From assembly GCF_050485565.1 (NCBI RefSeq), contig NZ_JBJHBQ010000006.1, forward strand, positions 62,001 through 126,000: a DNA stretch of 64,000 nt, written 5' to 3'. Below are positions 1 to 8,427 of the stretch, piece by piece (position 1 is the first letter of the stretch; every line of letters starts with the position of its first letter). Source of the stretch: Glycocaulis sp050485565 (GTDB lineage Bacteria > Pseudomonadota > Alphaproteobacteria > Caulobacterales > Maricaulaceae). The notes under the pieces were generated by a model. That model searched no databases and was not told the origin of the DNA. It was given only the letters and a program-made list of their open reading frames with translations. A program made the translations under genes and the position numbers.

Positions 1-599
1 TCCAGCACGGCCTTGATCGCCGCCTTGGCGTTCAGCGTGTCGAAAATCGTCTCGATCAGGATGAAGTCGACGAACTCGGCCATGGCGAGCGTCTGCTCGG
101 CATAAGCCTCGCGCACCGCATCGAAGGTGACATCGCGAAAGCCGGGGTCTTCCACCGACGGCGAGATGGAGAGCGTCTTGTTGGTCGGACCGATAGCGCC
201 CGCCACTGCGCGCGGCGTCCCGGTTTCGGCCTCCACCGCATCAGCCGCCTCACGCGCCAGCCGCGCACCCTCGCGGGCGATTTCGGCGGCAAGCTCTTCC
301 ATCTCGTAATCGGCCTGCGCGATGGTCGTGGCCGAGAAGGTATTGGTCTCGATCAGGTCCGCACCGGCCTCGAAATAGGCCACGTGGATATCGCGGATCG
401 CATCGGGCTTTGTGAGATTGAGCAGATCGTTATTGCCCTTGAGCGCCTTGCCCCAATCGGCAAAGCGCGCGCCCCGGTAATCCTCTTCACTGGGCTTCAA
501 GCGCTGGATCATGGTGCCCATCGCGCCGTCCAGCACCAGGATGCGCTTTTGCGATTCCGCTTCGAGCGCCTCAAGGCGCGATTTCCGGTCAAAACTCAT
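1..599 (-). CDS. metH: Methionine synthase, N-terminal part (cut by window edge)
   Basis: The gene starts with ATG at 599 and runs off the left edge, leaving about 199 residues. They form the start of a homocysteine-binding (Pfam S-methyl_trans) barrel: the opening ILVLDGAMGTMIQ, GADLIETNTF and AGAIGPTNKTLSISPSVEDP are family hallmarks. Cobalamin-dependent MetH transfers the methyl group of methyl-tetrahydrofolate to homocysteine. The zinc cysteines lie further along and are outside the window, so I cannot tell a full-length MetH from the split form (separate homocysteine and cobalamin halves) found in some Alphaproteobacteria. It starts 4 bases after the metF stop codon, so the two are one operon: MetF makes the substrate that MetH uses. 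Both lie downstream of the palindrome at 1522-1539. Confidence 0.93.
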   Translation of the reverse strand, partial: MSFDRKSRLEALEAESQKRILVLDGAMGTMIQRLKPSEEDYRGARFADWGKALKGNNDLLNLTKPDAIRDIHVAYFEAGADLIETNTFSATTIAQADYEMEELAAEIAREGARLAREAADAVEAETGTPRAVAGAIGPTNKTLSISPSVEDPGFRDVTFDAVREAYAEQTLAMAEFVDFILIETIFDTLNAKAAIKAVL

Positions 600-603
600 G
601 GGA

Positions 604-1494
604 TCAGGCCGCCATTTCCACCGGGCGCACGCCCAGCAGCCGGCAGGTCGCCAGCGCCAGCTCGGCCCGGTTCAGGGTGTAGAAGTGAAACTGGTCGACG
701 CCATTGTCCGACAGGTCGTGGCACAGATCGGCCACCACATTGGCGGTCAGCAGCTCGCGCGTACCCGGATCGCTTTCCAGCCCGTCAAACAGGTCAAACA
801 GGCGCGCCGGGATCGTCGCCCCGCAAAGCCCCGCCATGCGGACCAGACCTTCGAAATTGGATTGCATCATAATGCCCGGCACGATGGGGATATCGATGCC
901 CGCCTTCTGAACCCGGTCGACATAGCGGAAATACACATCCGCATCGAAGAAGAACTGGGTGATGGCGCGCGTCGCGCCATTGTCGATCTTGGCTTTCAAC
1001 AGATCGATATCGTGATCGAAGCTCGCGCTTTCGGGATGCTTTTCCGGATAGCAGCCGACCGACACCTCGAAATCACCGAGCTTTCGTATGCCCGCCGTCA
1101 GCTCTGCCGCATTGGCATAGCCGCCCTCGCAAGGCTCATAGCGATCGCCTACGCCGCTGGGCGGATCACCGCGCAGCGCCACGATATGGCGCACGCCCGC
1201 ATTCCAGTAATCGCGGATGACATCATCAACCTCCTCGCAGCGCGCATCCACACAGGTCAGATGGGCTGCGGGTTTGAGAGCCGTCTCCTCCACGATACGG
1301 CGCACCGTGCGGTGTGTGCGGTCACGCGTCGAGCCGCCCGCCCCGTATGTCACCGACACATAAAGCGGGTCGAGCGGTGCCAGCCGCGAGATGGAATCCC
1401 ACAACCGCTCCTCCATCGCCTCGCTCTTGGGCGGGAAGAACTCAAAGGATATGGCCGGGCCGGGCCGGACCGGCAGGGTGCGCCCATCGGGCAT
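604..1494 (-). CDS. metF: 5,10-methylenetetrahydrofolate reductase
   Basis: This FAD-dependent enzyme reduces methylene-THF to methyl-THF, the methyl donor for methionine synthase encoded just downstream. The sequence has the MetF opening SFEFFPPKS, then YVSVTYGAGGSTRD, ALRGDPP and TQFFFDADVYF, covering the whole TIM barrel in 296 residues, the usual bacterial length. I chose the ATG at 1494 because GAGG lies 7 bases upstream. A TTG at 1518 and an ATG at 1509 are in frame, but neither has a visible Shine-Dalgarno sequence. The start is separated from metH by only 4 bases at its far end. A perfect palindrome lies about 28 bases upstream of the start and probably overlaps the promoter. Confidence 0.95.
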   Translation of the reverse strand: MPDGRTLPVRPGPAISFEFFPPKSEAMEERLWDSISRLAPLDPLYVSVTYGAGGSTRDRTHRTVRRIVEETALKPAAHLTCVDARCEEVDDVIRDYWNAGVRHIVALRGDPPSGVGDRYEPCEGGYANAAELTAGIRKLGDFEVSVGCYPEKHPESASFDHDIDLLKAKIDNGATRAITQFFFDADVYFRYVDRVQKAGIDIPIVPGIMMQSNFEGLVRMAGLCGATIPARLFDLFDGLESDPGTRELLTANVVADLCHDLSDNGVDQFHFYTLNRAELALATCRLLGVRPVEMAA

Positions 1495-1521
1495 GGTGCC
1501 GCCTCGCATCGCAAACAACTA

Positions 1522-1539
1522 CATAAAGATATCTTTATG
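1522..1539. promoter_or_regulatory. 18-bp perfect palindrome, probable SAM/SAH-responsive operator
   Basis: CATAAAGATATCTTTATG is its own reverse complement over all 18 bases and lies just upstream of the leftward metF-metH operon. A near copy (two changes) lies at 30363-30380 in front of hom-metX-metB, the other methionine operon here. From memory, ATAAAGATATCTTTAT-like sites are bound by ArsR-family SahR/SamR regulators of methionine genes in Proteobacteria. The regulator gene is not in the window. On the minus strand TTGAAG at about 1550-1555 could be the -35 element, placing the palindrome over the -10 region. The gene on the other side, mlaA, starts about 130 bp away. Confidence 0.72.
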
Positions 1540-1666
1540 CGATTATCTGGATTGCTTCAATGCCAAAGACACAAGTCCATCTTGGGAATTGCTGCGTAAG
1601 CCCTACTTGACCATGATGATAGGACGGCTGCGGGGCCGGACTGAGCGGTGTTGGGGAAGTTGCACC

Positions 1667-2389
1667 ATGCGTGCTGCATGCATGACCGGACTTGTTGTTC
1701 TGGCTGGCCTGGCGCTGGCTGCGTGTACGACGCGGCCGCAATCGCTGGAGGCAAACGATCCGTTGGAGCCTCTGAACCGGGCCGTATTTGACTTCAACAT
1801 TGCCGCTGACCGGGCCGTCATTGCGCCGGTGACCTATGCCTATCGCGGCGCGGTACCGCGCACCGGACGGCGCGGCGTGCGCAATGTTCTTCGTAACCTC
1901 AATGAACCTGTCGTTCTCGCAAACCTGCTGCTGCAGGGCCGTCCGGGTGATGCCTTCGCGACCGCCAGCCGCTTTGGCCTGAACACGATCGTCGGCGTTG
2001 GCGGCCTGTTTGATGTCGCCAGCGAGGCAAACATTCCCCGCCGCGAGACCGATTTCGGCCTGACGCTCGGCCATTGGGGCGTGGACAGCGGACCATATAT
2101 GGTTCTGCCCCTGCTCGGCCCGTCGAGCGTGCGCGACACCACAGGTCGCTTCGTGGACCGCTATCCGCACCCGGCCTACTGGATTGAAGATATTCGCGAA
2201 ACCGACGCCATCTGGGTGTATCGGGGCATTTACGCCCTGGATGTGCGCCTGCAGCTGGATGAAACTTTCCGGAGTCTGGAACGTAGTGCGATTGATCCCT
2301 ATGTTCAGCTGCGCTCGGTTTACCGGCAGAACCGGGCCGCCGCTCTGGCACGCGGAGAGGATTTCGACGATCTGCCGGATTTCGACTGA
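1667..2389 (+). CDS. mlaA: MlaA/VacJ family phospholipid-retrieval lipoprotein
   Basis: MlaA is the outer-membrane lipoprotein that removes phospholipids from the outer leaflet and passes them to periplasmic MlaC. The 240-residue protein opens with a lipoprotein signal peptide ending LALAAC, with lipidated Cys20, followed by the family signature NDPLEPLNRAVFDFN and later RETDFGLTLGHWGVDSGPYMVLPLLGPS (quoted in part: TDFGLTLGHWGV). The ATG at 1667 follows GGGGAAG at good spacing; in-frame ATGs further upstream would bury the signal peptide. The mlaC gene follows at 2427, so the pair encodes outer-membrane and periplasmic steps of one pathway. The inner-membrane MlaFEDB transporter is not in the window. 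Confidence 0.93.
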   Translation: MRAACMTGLVVLAGLALAACTTRPQSLEANDPLEPLNRAVFDFNIAADRAVIAPVTYAYRGAVPRTGRRGVRNVLRNLNEPVVLANLLLQGRPGDAFATASRFGLNTIVGVGGLFDVASEANIPRRETDFGLTLGHWGVDSGPYMVLPLLGPSSVRDTTGRFVDRYPHPAYWIEDIRETDAIWVYRGIYALDVRLQLDETFRSLERSAIDPYVQLRSVYRQNRAAALARGEDFDDLPDFD

Positions 2390-2426
2390 CGTGATGGGAG
2401 CCATGTCAGCCACCAGGACAGGAAAC

Positions 2427-3047
2427 ATGCTCCAGATATTCAGACTTCCCGCCATCAGCCTTGCCGCAGCCTTCGCGCTGCTCACCTTCGCCCAGCCTTC
2501 GCACGCGCAAAGCGCCGGCGAGGCAGAAGCCTTCGTTCAGCGTGAAGCGCAGGAGGTGATCAACGCCCTGCAAGCCTTCCACGACGGCGAGCTGGACGAG
2601 GAAACGCTCAAACGCAATTTCCGCGACCGGATCGACATGCTGGCCGATGTGCCGCGCATCACCCATTTCGTGCTGGGGCGTTACCGCCGCGGCGCGGACG
2701 AGGCAGAGCTGGAGGAATTCCGGACCGTGTTCCGCGAGTTCGCCATCAATGTGTATGAGCGCGAGCTGGGCAATTATGCCGGCCAGACGCTGGAGGTGAC
2801 CGGCTCGGTCACGCGTTCGCAAGGCGATTTCATCGTGCGCTCCACCGTGCGCGGCAACGGGAATGGCGAGGATGTGCCGGTGAACTGGCGCGTGATGAGT
2901 GGTGATGACGGCATGAAGGTCGTCGATGCCGAGGTGATGGGCGTATGGCTCGCCCAGACCCAGCGTGAAGAGATCACCAGCATTATCGGCAATGCCCGCG
3001 GCGATATCAGCGCCGCGACCCGCGCCCTGCGCCAGCGAACGCGGTGA
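2427..3047 (+). CDS. mlaC: MlaC/Ttg2D family periplasmic phospholipid-binding protein
   Basis: MlaC shuttles phospholipids between MlaA in the outer membrane and the MlaFEDB complex in the inner membrane. The protein (206 residues) has a signal peptide ending about SHAQ, followed by an MlaC domain: helices with EVINALQAFHDGEL, the FRDRIDMLAD segment, and the conserved FRTVFREFAINVYERELGNY and LEVTGSV blocks. The ATG at 2427 is preferred because AGGA lies 8 bases upstream and it begins the hydrophobic signal directly; an ATG at 2403 is also in frame. It lies 37 bases after mlaA and its stop overlaps the next start (GTGA), so three genes are likely co-transcribed. Confidence 0.9.
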   Translation: MLQIFRLPAISLAAAFALLTFAQPSHAQSAGEAEAFVQREAQEVINALQAFHDGELDEETLKRNFRDRIDMLADVPRITHFVLGRYRRGADEAELEEFRTVFREFAINVYERELGNYAGQTLEVTGSVTRSQGDFIVRSTVRGNGNGEDVPVNWRVMSGDDGMKVVDAEVMGVWLAQTQREEITSIIGNARGDISAATRALRQRTR

Positions 3048-3877
3048 TGCAGAAGCCTGATGTGTCCCTGCCCGCCCGCCTTGGCGCGCTGGCCGGTCAG
3101 TATGACGCCATTTTGTGCGATGTCTGGGGCGTGATCCGGGACGGAGAGAGCCTGATCCAGCCTGCGCTGGAGGCGCTTATCCGCTTCCGCCAGCAGGGCG
3201 GACATGTCTGCCTGGTCTCCAACTCGCCGCGCCGCGCACCCTCGCTGGAGCGCTTCCTGAAAGGCATGGGCGCGCCTGATGGCGTGTGGGATGCGGCCGT
3301 AACCTCCGGCGATGCCACGCATGCCCTGCTGACGCGCTTCGGCACCGGCCCGGCCTACAAGCTGGGGCCTGATTTTGATGACCCGATCTATGCCGGAACG
3401 GGCCTCAAGTTTTCCAGCCTGCAGGAGGCAAAACTCATCTCCTGCACGGGTCTCGTCGATTATCTCACCGAGACGCCGGAGGATTATGCCGGGCTTCTGA
3501 AAGAGGCGGCAGCACTTCGACTGCCCATGGTCTGCGCCAATCCCGACATAGTGGTTCAGGGGCCGGGCGGGCGGCTGCTCTACTGCGCGGGCGCACTGGC
3601 GCAGGCCTATGAGGCGCTCGGCGGCACCGCGCTCTATGCAGGCAAACCCCATGCGCCTATCTATGAGCTGGCCTATGCGGCGCTGGCCGGTCTGGCGGAT
3701 GAAACCCCGCCCAAGGCACGCATTCTGGCTATCGGTGACGGGCCGGCCACCGATCTGGCAGGTGCAAATCGCGAAGGGCTGGACTGCCTCTTCATCACAG
3801 GCGGGATCAATACAGGCGAAATCAGCTGGCCGGACGGCCGGAGCCCGCGCTGGCAGGCCCCGGACCTCATCTGGTAG
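3044..3877 (+). CDS. HAD-superfamily subclass IIA hydrolase (TIGR01459-like)
   Basis: This is a 277-residue HAD phosphatase of the IIA cap type (NagD/p-nitrophenyl phosphatase relatives). Motif I is ILCDVWGVI, where the usual second Asp of DxD is replaced by Trp, typical of this alphaproteobacterial subfamily. VCLVSNSPRR is motif II, the AGKPHAPIYELAY stretch carries the motif III lysine, and LAIGDGPATDLAGAN is motif IV. Substrate is unknown. Translation begins at GTG 3044 or ATG 3047; the GTG overlaps the mlaC stop as GTGA, which suggests translational coupling. A link with phospholipid transport is only positional. Family call is firm; function is not. Confidence 0.88.
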   Translation: MMQKPDVSLPARLGALAGQYDAILCDVWGVIRDGESLIQPALEALIRFRQQGGHVCLVSNSPRRAPSLERFLKGMGAPDGVWDAAVTSGDATHALLTRFGTGPAYKLGPDFDDPIYAGTGLKFSSLQEAKLISCTGLVDYLTETPEDYAGLLKEAAALRLPMVCANPDIVVQGPGGRLLYCAGALAQAYEALGGTALYAGKPHAPIYELAYAALAGLADETPPKARILAIGDGPATDLAGANREGLDCLFITGGINTGEISWPDGRSPRWQAPDLIW

Positions 3878-3886
3878 GCATTTCTA

Positions 3887-4663
3887 TCAGGGCTGGATGG
3901 CCCAGACCGCATCTACATTGACCGAGATCGTGATCTCGCCCGGTGCCACTTCGGTGCCAACATCCATCGCGACGGCCTCCGCGCGGGCATACATCGGATA
4001 AGGCTGAGCAGAGCTGCTCTCGCTCAGCGAGATCAGCCGCCCGGTAGAGATACCGGCAGCGTCGGCATAAAGTGCGCGCAGGCGATTAAGCTCGTTCACC
4101 GCGCGGCGGCGAGCCTCATCGCGAGCCTCTGCCGGGTCCGAATGGGTAAAGTTCACGCCCTGCAGCTGGTTGGCGCCGGAGGACACCAGCGCATCAATCG
4201 TGCGGCCGACCCGGTCCATGTCGCGCACGATCACGCGCACGGTGTTGCTGGCCTCATAGCCGACAATGCGCTGCTCACGCCCACGCTCGGAAGAATCATA
4301 GGGCGCGTAGACGGCATTCAGCGACAGGCCGGAGGTCTGGATGTCACGCCGGGCAATGCCTGCGCGCTCCAGAGCCTGAAACACGCCCGACATGGCCCGC
4401 GCATTGGCGGCCAGTGCGTCAGCCGCAGTGTCGGCGCGCGTGCGCGCCCCGGCGCTGACCGTGGCCATGTCCGGCGCGATGCGCACCTCGCCCTGTGCCG
4501 ACAGGGACAGGCGGCCCTCTTGCGTCTCGGTCTGCGCCTGCGCCCATGCAGGCACCGGCATCATCGCCGCCGCGCCCAGCAGCAGGCCGGCGGCCAGTGC
4601 CGCGCCCGTCAGCCGCTTACGAAGGGCCGCGCGGGCCGGTGTAACGTTTGAACTATGGTTCAT
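3887..4663 (-). CDS. SIMPL (DUF541) domain periplasmic/secreted protein
   Basis: The protein (258 residues) starts at ATG 4663 with GGAG 7 bases upstream. It has an Arg-rich n-region, a hydrophobic core and a signal peptidase site near PAWAQA, then one SIMPL/DUF541 domain: LSLSAQGEVRIAPDMATVSAGAR at its start (quoted in part: QGEVRIAPDMATVSAG), the central SGANQLQGVNFTHSD, and EVAPGEITISVNVDAVW at the C-terminus. SIMPL proteins (YggE, BP26) form oligomeric channel-like rings and are linked to oxidative stress, but the biochemical role is unknown. It is convergent with the HAD gene (9 bases between stops). Both neighbours are unrelated. Confidence 0.9.
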   Translation of the reverse strand: MNHSSNVTPARAALRKRLTGAALAAGLLLGAAAMMPVPAWAQAQTETQEGRLSLSAQGEVRIAPDMATVSAGARTRADTAADALAANARAMSGVFQALERAGIARRDIQTSGLSLNAVYAPYDSSERGREQRIVGYEASNTVRVIVRDMDRVGRTIDALVSSGANQLQGVNFTHSDPAEARDEARRRAVNELNRLRALYADAAGISTGRLISLSESSSAQPYPMYARAEAVAMDVGTEVAPGEITISVNVDAVWAIQP

Positions 4664-4904
4664 TTTCAATCTCCGCTTCCAATCCGTATCGCGCGCAGGG
4701 GTGGTTCTCCCGCGCCCCGGACCGGATAACGATCCGGCATCGTCCGGGGTTGCATCGCGATTTATCCATCTCCCCATGGCCGCAAGGCGAAAGCAAGGCA
4801 GGCGGGTGGCGCGGCAATGGCCATAGCGTTCCGGCGGACGCGGAAATTGGCGTGAAGCGCGCGCTTCCCCCTCCCGCCAGCCTGCGCTATCAGGTCCGCA
4901 CGGT
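4664..4904. other. Intergenic spacer between SIMPL gene and tRNA
   Basis: This 241-bp stretch should hold the promoters of the leftward SIMPL gene and of the tRNA. The only structure I see is a short GC-rich inverted repeat around CCGGATAACGATCCGG near 4721-4736. I found no convincing reading frame in it. Confidence 0.5.
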
Positions 4905-4981
4905 GGGCCTGTAGCTCAACTGGTCAGAGCCGGCGGCTCATAACCGCTTGGTTGGGGGTTCGAGTCCCTCCGGGCCCACCA
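4905..4981 (+). tRNA. tRNA-Ile2 (CAT anticodon, lysidine type)
   Basis: The 77-nt cloverleaf includes an encoded CCA end (4979-4981). The acceptor arms GGGCCTG and CGGGCCC pair fully with one G-U, the T arm is GGTTCGAGTCC-like, and the anticodon CAT is at 4939-4941. The anticodon arm GGCGGCTCATAACCGC followed by TTGGT closely matches the minor isoleucine tRNA rather than elongator Met, and C4-G69 and C5-G68 are features recognised by the lysidine synthase TilS. Automated tools often label such genes tRNA-Met. After conversion of C34 to lysidine it would read AUA codons. Confidence 0.93.
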
Positions 4982-5102
4982 TTTTCCTGTCCTCCCTCGC
5001 ATCCGCTCGGTCGGTCCTCGCTGACGCTGCGGGCGCGCGGTCGCGCTTGCGAACCCTGCGGGTTCGATATTGGTGCGTCGCACTCCACGAACCCCGCATT
5101 TT

Positions 5103-5675
5103 TCAGGCTTGCAAGCTCACTGTCCTGAACGTCAGAGAGACGCGGCGGGCCCTTGGACGACGCAGGCCATCAACAAGGTCTGATTTGCGCGCCGGAATCT
5201 CGTGCGTCCAATCATAGCGCGCCTGACCCGACAAAATCAGCAGCGATAACGGCTCAAGCACGTGGCCAAGCTGCTCGCCGGTTTGACGGCATCGAAACAG
5301 CATTTCCGTGCGCCCGCCAAGGCTTAGCGAGGCGACAGCCGGGCCGAAACACGGCTCGCAATCGACATGGGCCGATATTCCCTGCCCGGGCAGATACTCG
5401 TTGACGATCACCTGATCGATGCGGTCCGGGAACTCTGGCAATGCTGAAACCGCTTCGCTGACCGGCACCAGCCAGTCCGGCAACGGGCCGAGGCGCATAG
5501 CCGGTGTAACCCGGCGCTCACGATAGTCGTAACGCCAACCATAGTGCTGCACGCGGCGCTTCAGATCAGAACGCCATTCGCTGGAATCTACCCAATCGAG
5601 AAGCCGCCCACCTGCCCTTTCGGGCAGGAAATCCCCGATTATGCTGGCCCCCGGCGGCAATATCGGTTGTGTCAT
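5103..5675 (-). CDS. alkB: AlkB-like Fe(II)/2-oxoglutarate dioxygenase
   Basis: AlkB-family enzymes oxidatively demethylate alkylated bases in DNA or RNA. In this 190-residue protein the iron ligands are visible as HVD in GISAHVDCEP and the distal His in YDWTHEIP. The 2-oxoglutarate-binding arginines are in RRVSLTFR near the C-terminus, and NEYLPGQGI is the conserved strand before the first ligand. It belongs with the shorter ALKBH8/ALKBH4-like bacterial group rather than with classic E. coli AlkB, so the substrate is uncertain. It lies 31 bases from galU in the same direction and could be read through from glmS-galU. No Ada box is visible. Confidence 0.85.
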   Translation of the reverse strand: MTQPILPPGASIIGDFLPERAGGRLLDWVDSSEWRSDLKRRVQHYGWRYDYRERRVTPAMRLGPLPDWLVPVSEAVSALPEFPDRIDQVIVNEYLPGQGISAHVDCEPCFGPAVASLSLGGRTEMLFRCRQTGEQLGHVLEPLSLLILSGQARYDWTHEIPARKSDLVDGLRRPRARRVSLTFRTVSLQA

Positions 5676-5706
5676 CGGATCACGGCCCGGCTGGCCTGAC
5701 TGCCCC

Positions 5707-6585
5707 CTACCTTTTCAGCAGCGCTTCCAGGATGCGGCGCACTTCCGCGCCATGTTCGGGATCGCCAAGGCCGAAAGCGGCGGCGGCGCGCAAATATCCG
5801 GTCTTGGAGCCGGTATCGAAGGTCTCGCCGGTAAACGGCAAAGCGTGGAAGGGGCTGGTTTCCATGAGTTTCAGCATGGCATCGGTCAGCTGGATCTCGC
5901 CGCCCGCACCGGGCTTTTGCTCCTCCAGCGCGTCGAAAATCTCCGGCTGCAGGATATAGCGCCCTGAAATCATCAGATTGGACGGAGCATCGGCGACGGC
6001 AGGCTTTTCCACCATGCCGCGCATCTCGATCAGATCGCCCTTGCGCTGGCCCGGCTCGATAATGCCATAGGAGCTGACCTCCTCCATCGGCACTTCTTCC
6101 ACCGCAATGATATTGCCGCCCGTCACCTTGTGGGCCTGAGCCATGGCGGCAAGGCAGGGCGTCTCGGCGCGCATGATCATGTCCGGCAGGAGGACGGCAA
6201 ACGGCTCATCGCCGACGATCTCGCGCGCGCACCACACCGCATGGCCAAGCCCCAGCGGGGCCTGCTGGCGCACAAAGCTGCACGCGCCAGGCGCAGGCAG
6301 GTCGGCGCGCAATTCTTCGAGCAGCTTCGTCTTGCCCTTGGCCTCCAGCGTCATTTCCAGCTCGTAGGCGGTGTCGAAATAGTCCTCGATCGACGCCTTG
6401 TTGCGCCCGGTGACGAACACGAAATGCTCGATCCCGGCCGCACGCGCCTCATCAACGACATAGTGGATGGCAGGCCGGTCAAAGACGGGCAGCATCTCCT
6501 TGGGCATCACCTTGGTGGCGGGCAGAACGCGCGTGCCAAGACCGGCAACGGGAAGGACAGCCTTGCGGACCGGCTTTTTCGACAT
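5707..6585 (-). CDS. galU: UTP--glucose-1-phosphate uridylyltransferase
   Basis: GalU makes UDP-glucose from UTP and glucose-1-phosphate for LPS, exopolysaccharide and other glycans. The 292-residue protein carries the nucleotidyltransferase signature PVAGLGTRVLPATKVMPKE and sugar-binding EKP in GMVEKPAVADAP. LPDM supplies the metal-binding Asp, and GGEIQLTDAM completes the bacterial GalU pattern. It begins at ATG 6585, 21 bases after the glmS stop, so glmS and galU probably form an operon that makes amino-sugar and UDP-sugar precursors. The nearby rmlA is a paralogue for dTTP. Confidence 0.95.
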   Translation of the reverse strand: MSKKPVRKAVLPVAGLGTRVLPATKVMPKEMLPVFDRPAIHYVVDEARAAGIEHFVFVTGRNKASIEDYFDTAYELEMTLEAKGKTKLLEELRADLPAPGACSFVRQQAPLGLGHAVWCAREIVGDEPFAVLLPDMIMRAETPCLAAMAQAHKVTGGNIIAVEEVPMEEVSSYGIIEPGQRKGDLIEMRGMVEKPAVADAPSNLMISGRYILQPEIFDALEEQKPGAGGEIQLTDAMLKLMETSPFHALPFTGETFDTGSKTGYLRAAAAFGLGDPEHGAEVRRILEALLKR

Positions 6586-6606
6586 GCTCGATACTCCGTG
6601 GGGAGG

Positions 6607-8427
6607 CTATTCGACGGTGACGGACTTGGCGAGATTTCGCGGCTGGTCCACATCCGTCCCCTTGTAGACGGCGACATGATAGGCAAGCAACTGCACCGCA
6701 CTGGCGAACAATAGCGGATTGGTCAGCTGGCTGCCCTTGGGAAGCGTGATGATGCTGGCGGCCTCGCCCTCCAGCGCGCGGGCGCCTTCCGGGTCCGTGA
6801 TCGCGATGACATGCGCGCCACGGCTGGCCACCTGCTGGATGGATGAGCGCGTCTTGTCGAACAGCGCATCGTGCGGCGCGATGACGATAACCGGCAGCCC
6901 CTCTTCGATCAGGGCGATGGGGCCGTGTTTGAGCTCGCCTGCGGCATAGCCCTCGGCATGGATATAGCTGATTTCCTTCAGCTTCAGCGCCGCTTCCAGA
7001 GCCAGCGGGAAGTTCTGGTTGCGCCCCAGATAGAGCACGGTCTCATGACCAGCGATCTCCTGGGCCAGCTTCTCGATCTCATCTTCGCGCTCCAGCGCCT
7101 TCACCATCAGGCCGGGCGACGCCAGAAGGCTGGCCACATGACCGGCTTCCTGCGCACGGTCCAGATGCCCGCGATGACGCCCCGCCAGCACCGCAAGACA
7201 GGCCAGCGCCGAAAGCTGGCAGGTAAAGGCCTTGGTCGAGGCCACCCCGATTTCGGGGCCAGCCAGCGTCGGCACGACGAGGGACGCCTCGCGCGCTATC
7301 GTCGAATGGGCGGTATTGACCAGCGCCAGCGTCTGCACGCCCGCCGACGCGGCAAGGCGCATCGCCTCCAGCGTGTCGGCGGTCTCACCGGACTGGGAGA
7401 TGAACAGGGCTATGTCGCCGGGCAGGAAGACCGGGTCGCGATAGCGGAACTCCGAGGCGATATCGACCTCGACCGCCAGCCGCGCCAGCGATCCGAACCA
7501 GTAGCGGGATATCTCGCCGGCATAGGCCGCCGTGCCGCAGCCGACAATGACAAGGCGGCTGGCGGAACGGAAATCCAGCCCCGCAATCTCATGCACGCTG
7601 TTCTCGAACGCATCGACATAGTGCGAGACGGTGCGGCCGATCACTTCTGGCTGCTCGTGGATTTCCTTTTCCATGAAATGGCGGTGATTGCCCTTTTCGG
7701 CCAGCACATGGCTGGTCTCGGCAGGCACCAGCTTGCGGCTGGCCACGGCCCCATGTGCGTCGAACACGTCGATACTGCCGGGGTGGATCACCACCATGTC
7801 ACCATCGTCCAGGAACATGATCTGTTCGGCATGGCCCGACAGCGCCAGCGGATCAGACCCCAGATAGCCCTGTGAACGGCCAAGCCCGGCGATGAGCGGC
7901 GCACCCTTGCGCGCGCCCATGATGAAGCCGGTCTCGTCCTCGATCATCACGCCCAGCGCAAATGCGCCTTCCAGGCGCGGTAATACAGATTTCAGGGCGG
8001 CGGCAGGATCGCTGCCCGCCTGCATTTCGCGGTCGATCAGATGGGCCACAACCTCGGTATCGGTCTGGCTGGTGAAGCTGCGCCCTTCGGCCGACAGCTC
8101 TTCGCGCAGGGTCTTGAAGTTCTCGATTATGCCATTGTGCACGACCAGCACGCGCCCGGCCTTGTGCGGGTGGGCATTGTCGTCGCTGGCCGCGCCATGG
8201 GTTGCCCAGCGCGTATGACCGATGGCTGTGCTGCCGCCCAGCCCGGCGGGAATCTTGTCAGCCAGGGCCTGGACCTTGCCGGTGGCACGCAATCGGTGCA
8301 GCGCTCCGCCCCTGTCGGTTACGGCGATCCCGGCAGAGTCATAGCCACGGTATTCCAGCCTGCGCAGACCTTCGAGAATGAAGCCCTCCGCCCCGTTGTG
8401 ACCGACCACACCTACAATGCCGCACAT
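6607..8427 (-). CDS. glmS: Glutamine--fructose-6-phosphate aminotransferase (isomerizing)
   Basis: GlmS is the first step of UDP-GlcNAc synthesis: fructose-6-P plus glutamine gives glucosamine-6-P. All 606 residues are present. The N-terminal class II amidotransferase starts MCGIVGVVG with catalytic Cys2 and includes the glutamine-binding HTRWATHG. Two SIS domains follow, with the CGTAAYAG and SQSGETADT sugar-phosphate loops and the C-terminal NLAKSVTVE ending typical of the enzyme. The ATG is forced because Cys2 must be exposed. I looked for a glmS ribozyme upstream and saw none. It is followed by galU in the same direction. Confidence 0.97.
   Translation of the reverse strand: MCGIVGVVGHNGAEGFILEGLRRLEYRGYDSAGIAVTDRGGALHRLRATGKVQALADKIPAGLGGSTAIGHTRWATHGAASDDNAHPHKAGRVLVVHNGIIENFKTLREELSAEGRSFTSQTDTEVVAHLIDREMQAGSDPAAALKSVLPRLEGAFALGVMIEDETGFIMGARKGAPLIAGLGRSQGYLGSDPLALSGHAEQIMFLDDGDMVVIHPGSIDVFDAHGAVASRKLVPAETSHVLAEKGNHRHFMEKEIHEQPEVIGRTVSHYVDAFENSVHEIAGLDFRSASRLVIVGCGTAAYAGEISRYWFGSLARLAVEVDIASEFRYRDPVFLPGDIALFISQSGETADTLEAMRLAASAGVQTLALVNTAHSTIAREASLVVPTLAGPEIGVASTKAFTCQLSALACLAVLAGRHRGHLDRAQEAGHVASLLASPGLMVKALEREDEIEKLAQEIAGHETVLYLGRNQNFPLALEAALKLKEISYIHAEGYAAGELKHGPIALIEEGLPVIVIAPHDALFDKTRSSIQQVASRGAHVIAITDPEGARALEGEAASIITLPKGSQLTNPLLFASAVQLLAYHVAVYKGTDVDQPRNLAKSVTVE

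Noticed and set aside
511..1599. Long open frames on the strand opposite metF
   Set aside because: They mirror the metF codon structure in high-GC DNA, have no family motifs, and metF motifs on the minus strand are unambiguous. The same reasoning removed dozens of antisense frames across the window, for example opposite pmm/kdsD, cydA and divL.
4905..4981. Call of elongator tRNA-Met for the CAT tRNA
   Set aside because: The anticodon stem and variable region (CGCTTGGT) and C4-G69/C5-G68 fit tRNA-Ile2 better than elongator Met. A tRNA identity program would settle it.
5029..5055. Similarity between GCGGGCGCGCGGTCGCGCTT after the tRNA and a segment near 41981-42008
   Set aside because: The shared part is short, GC-rich and interrupted. 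I cannot separate it from chance, so it was not listed as a repeat family.
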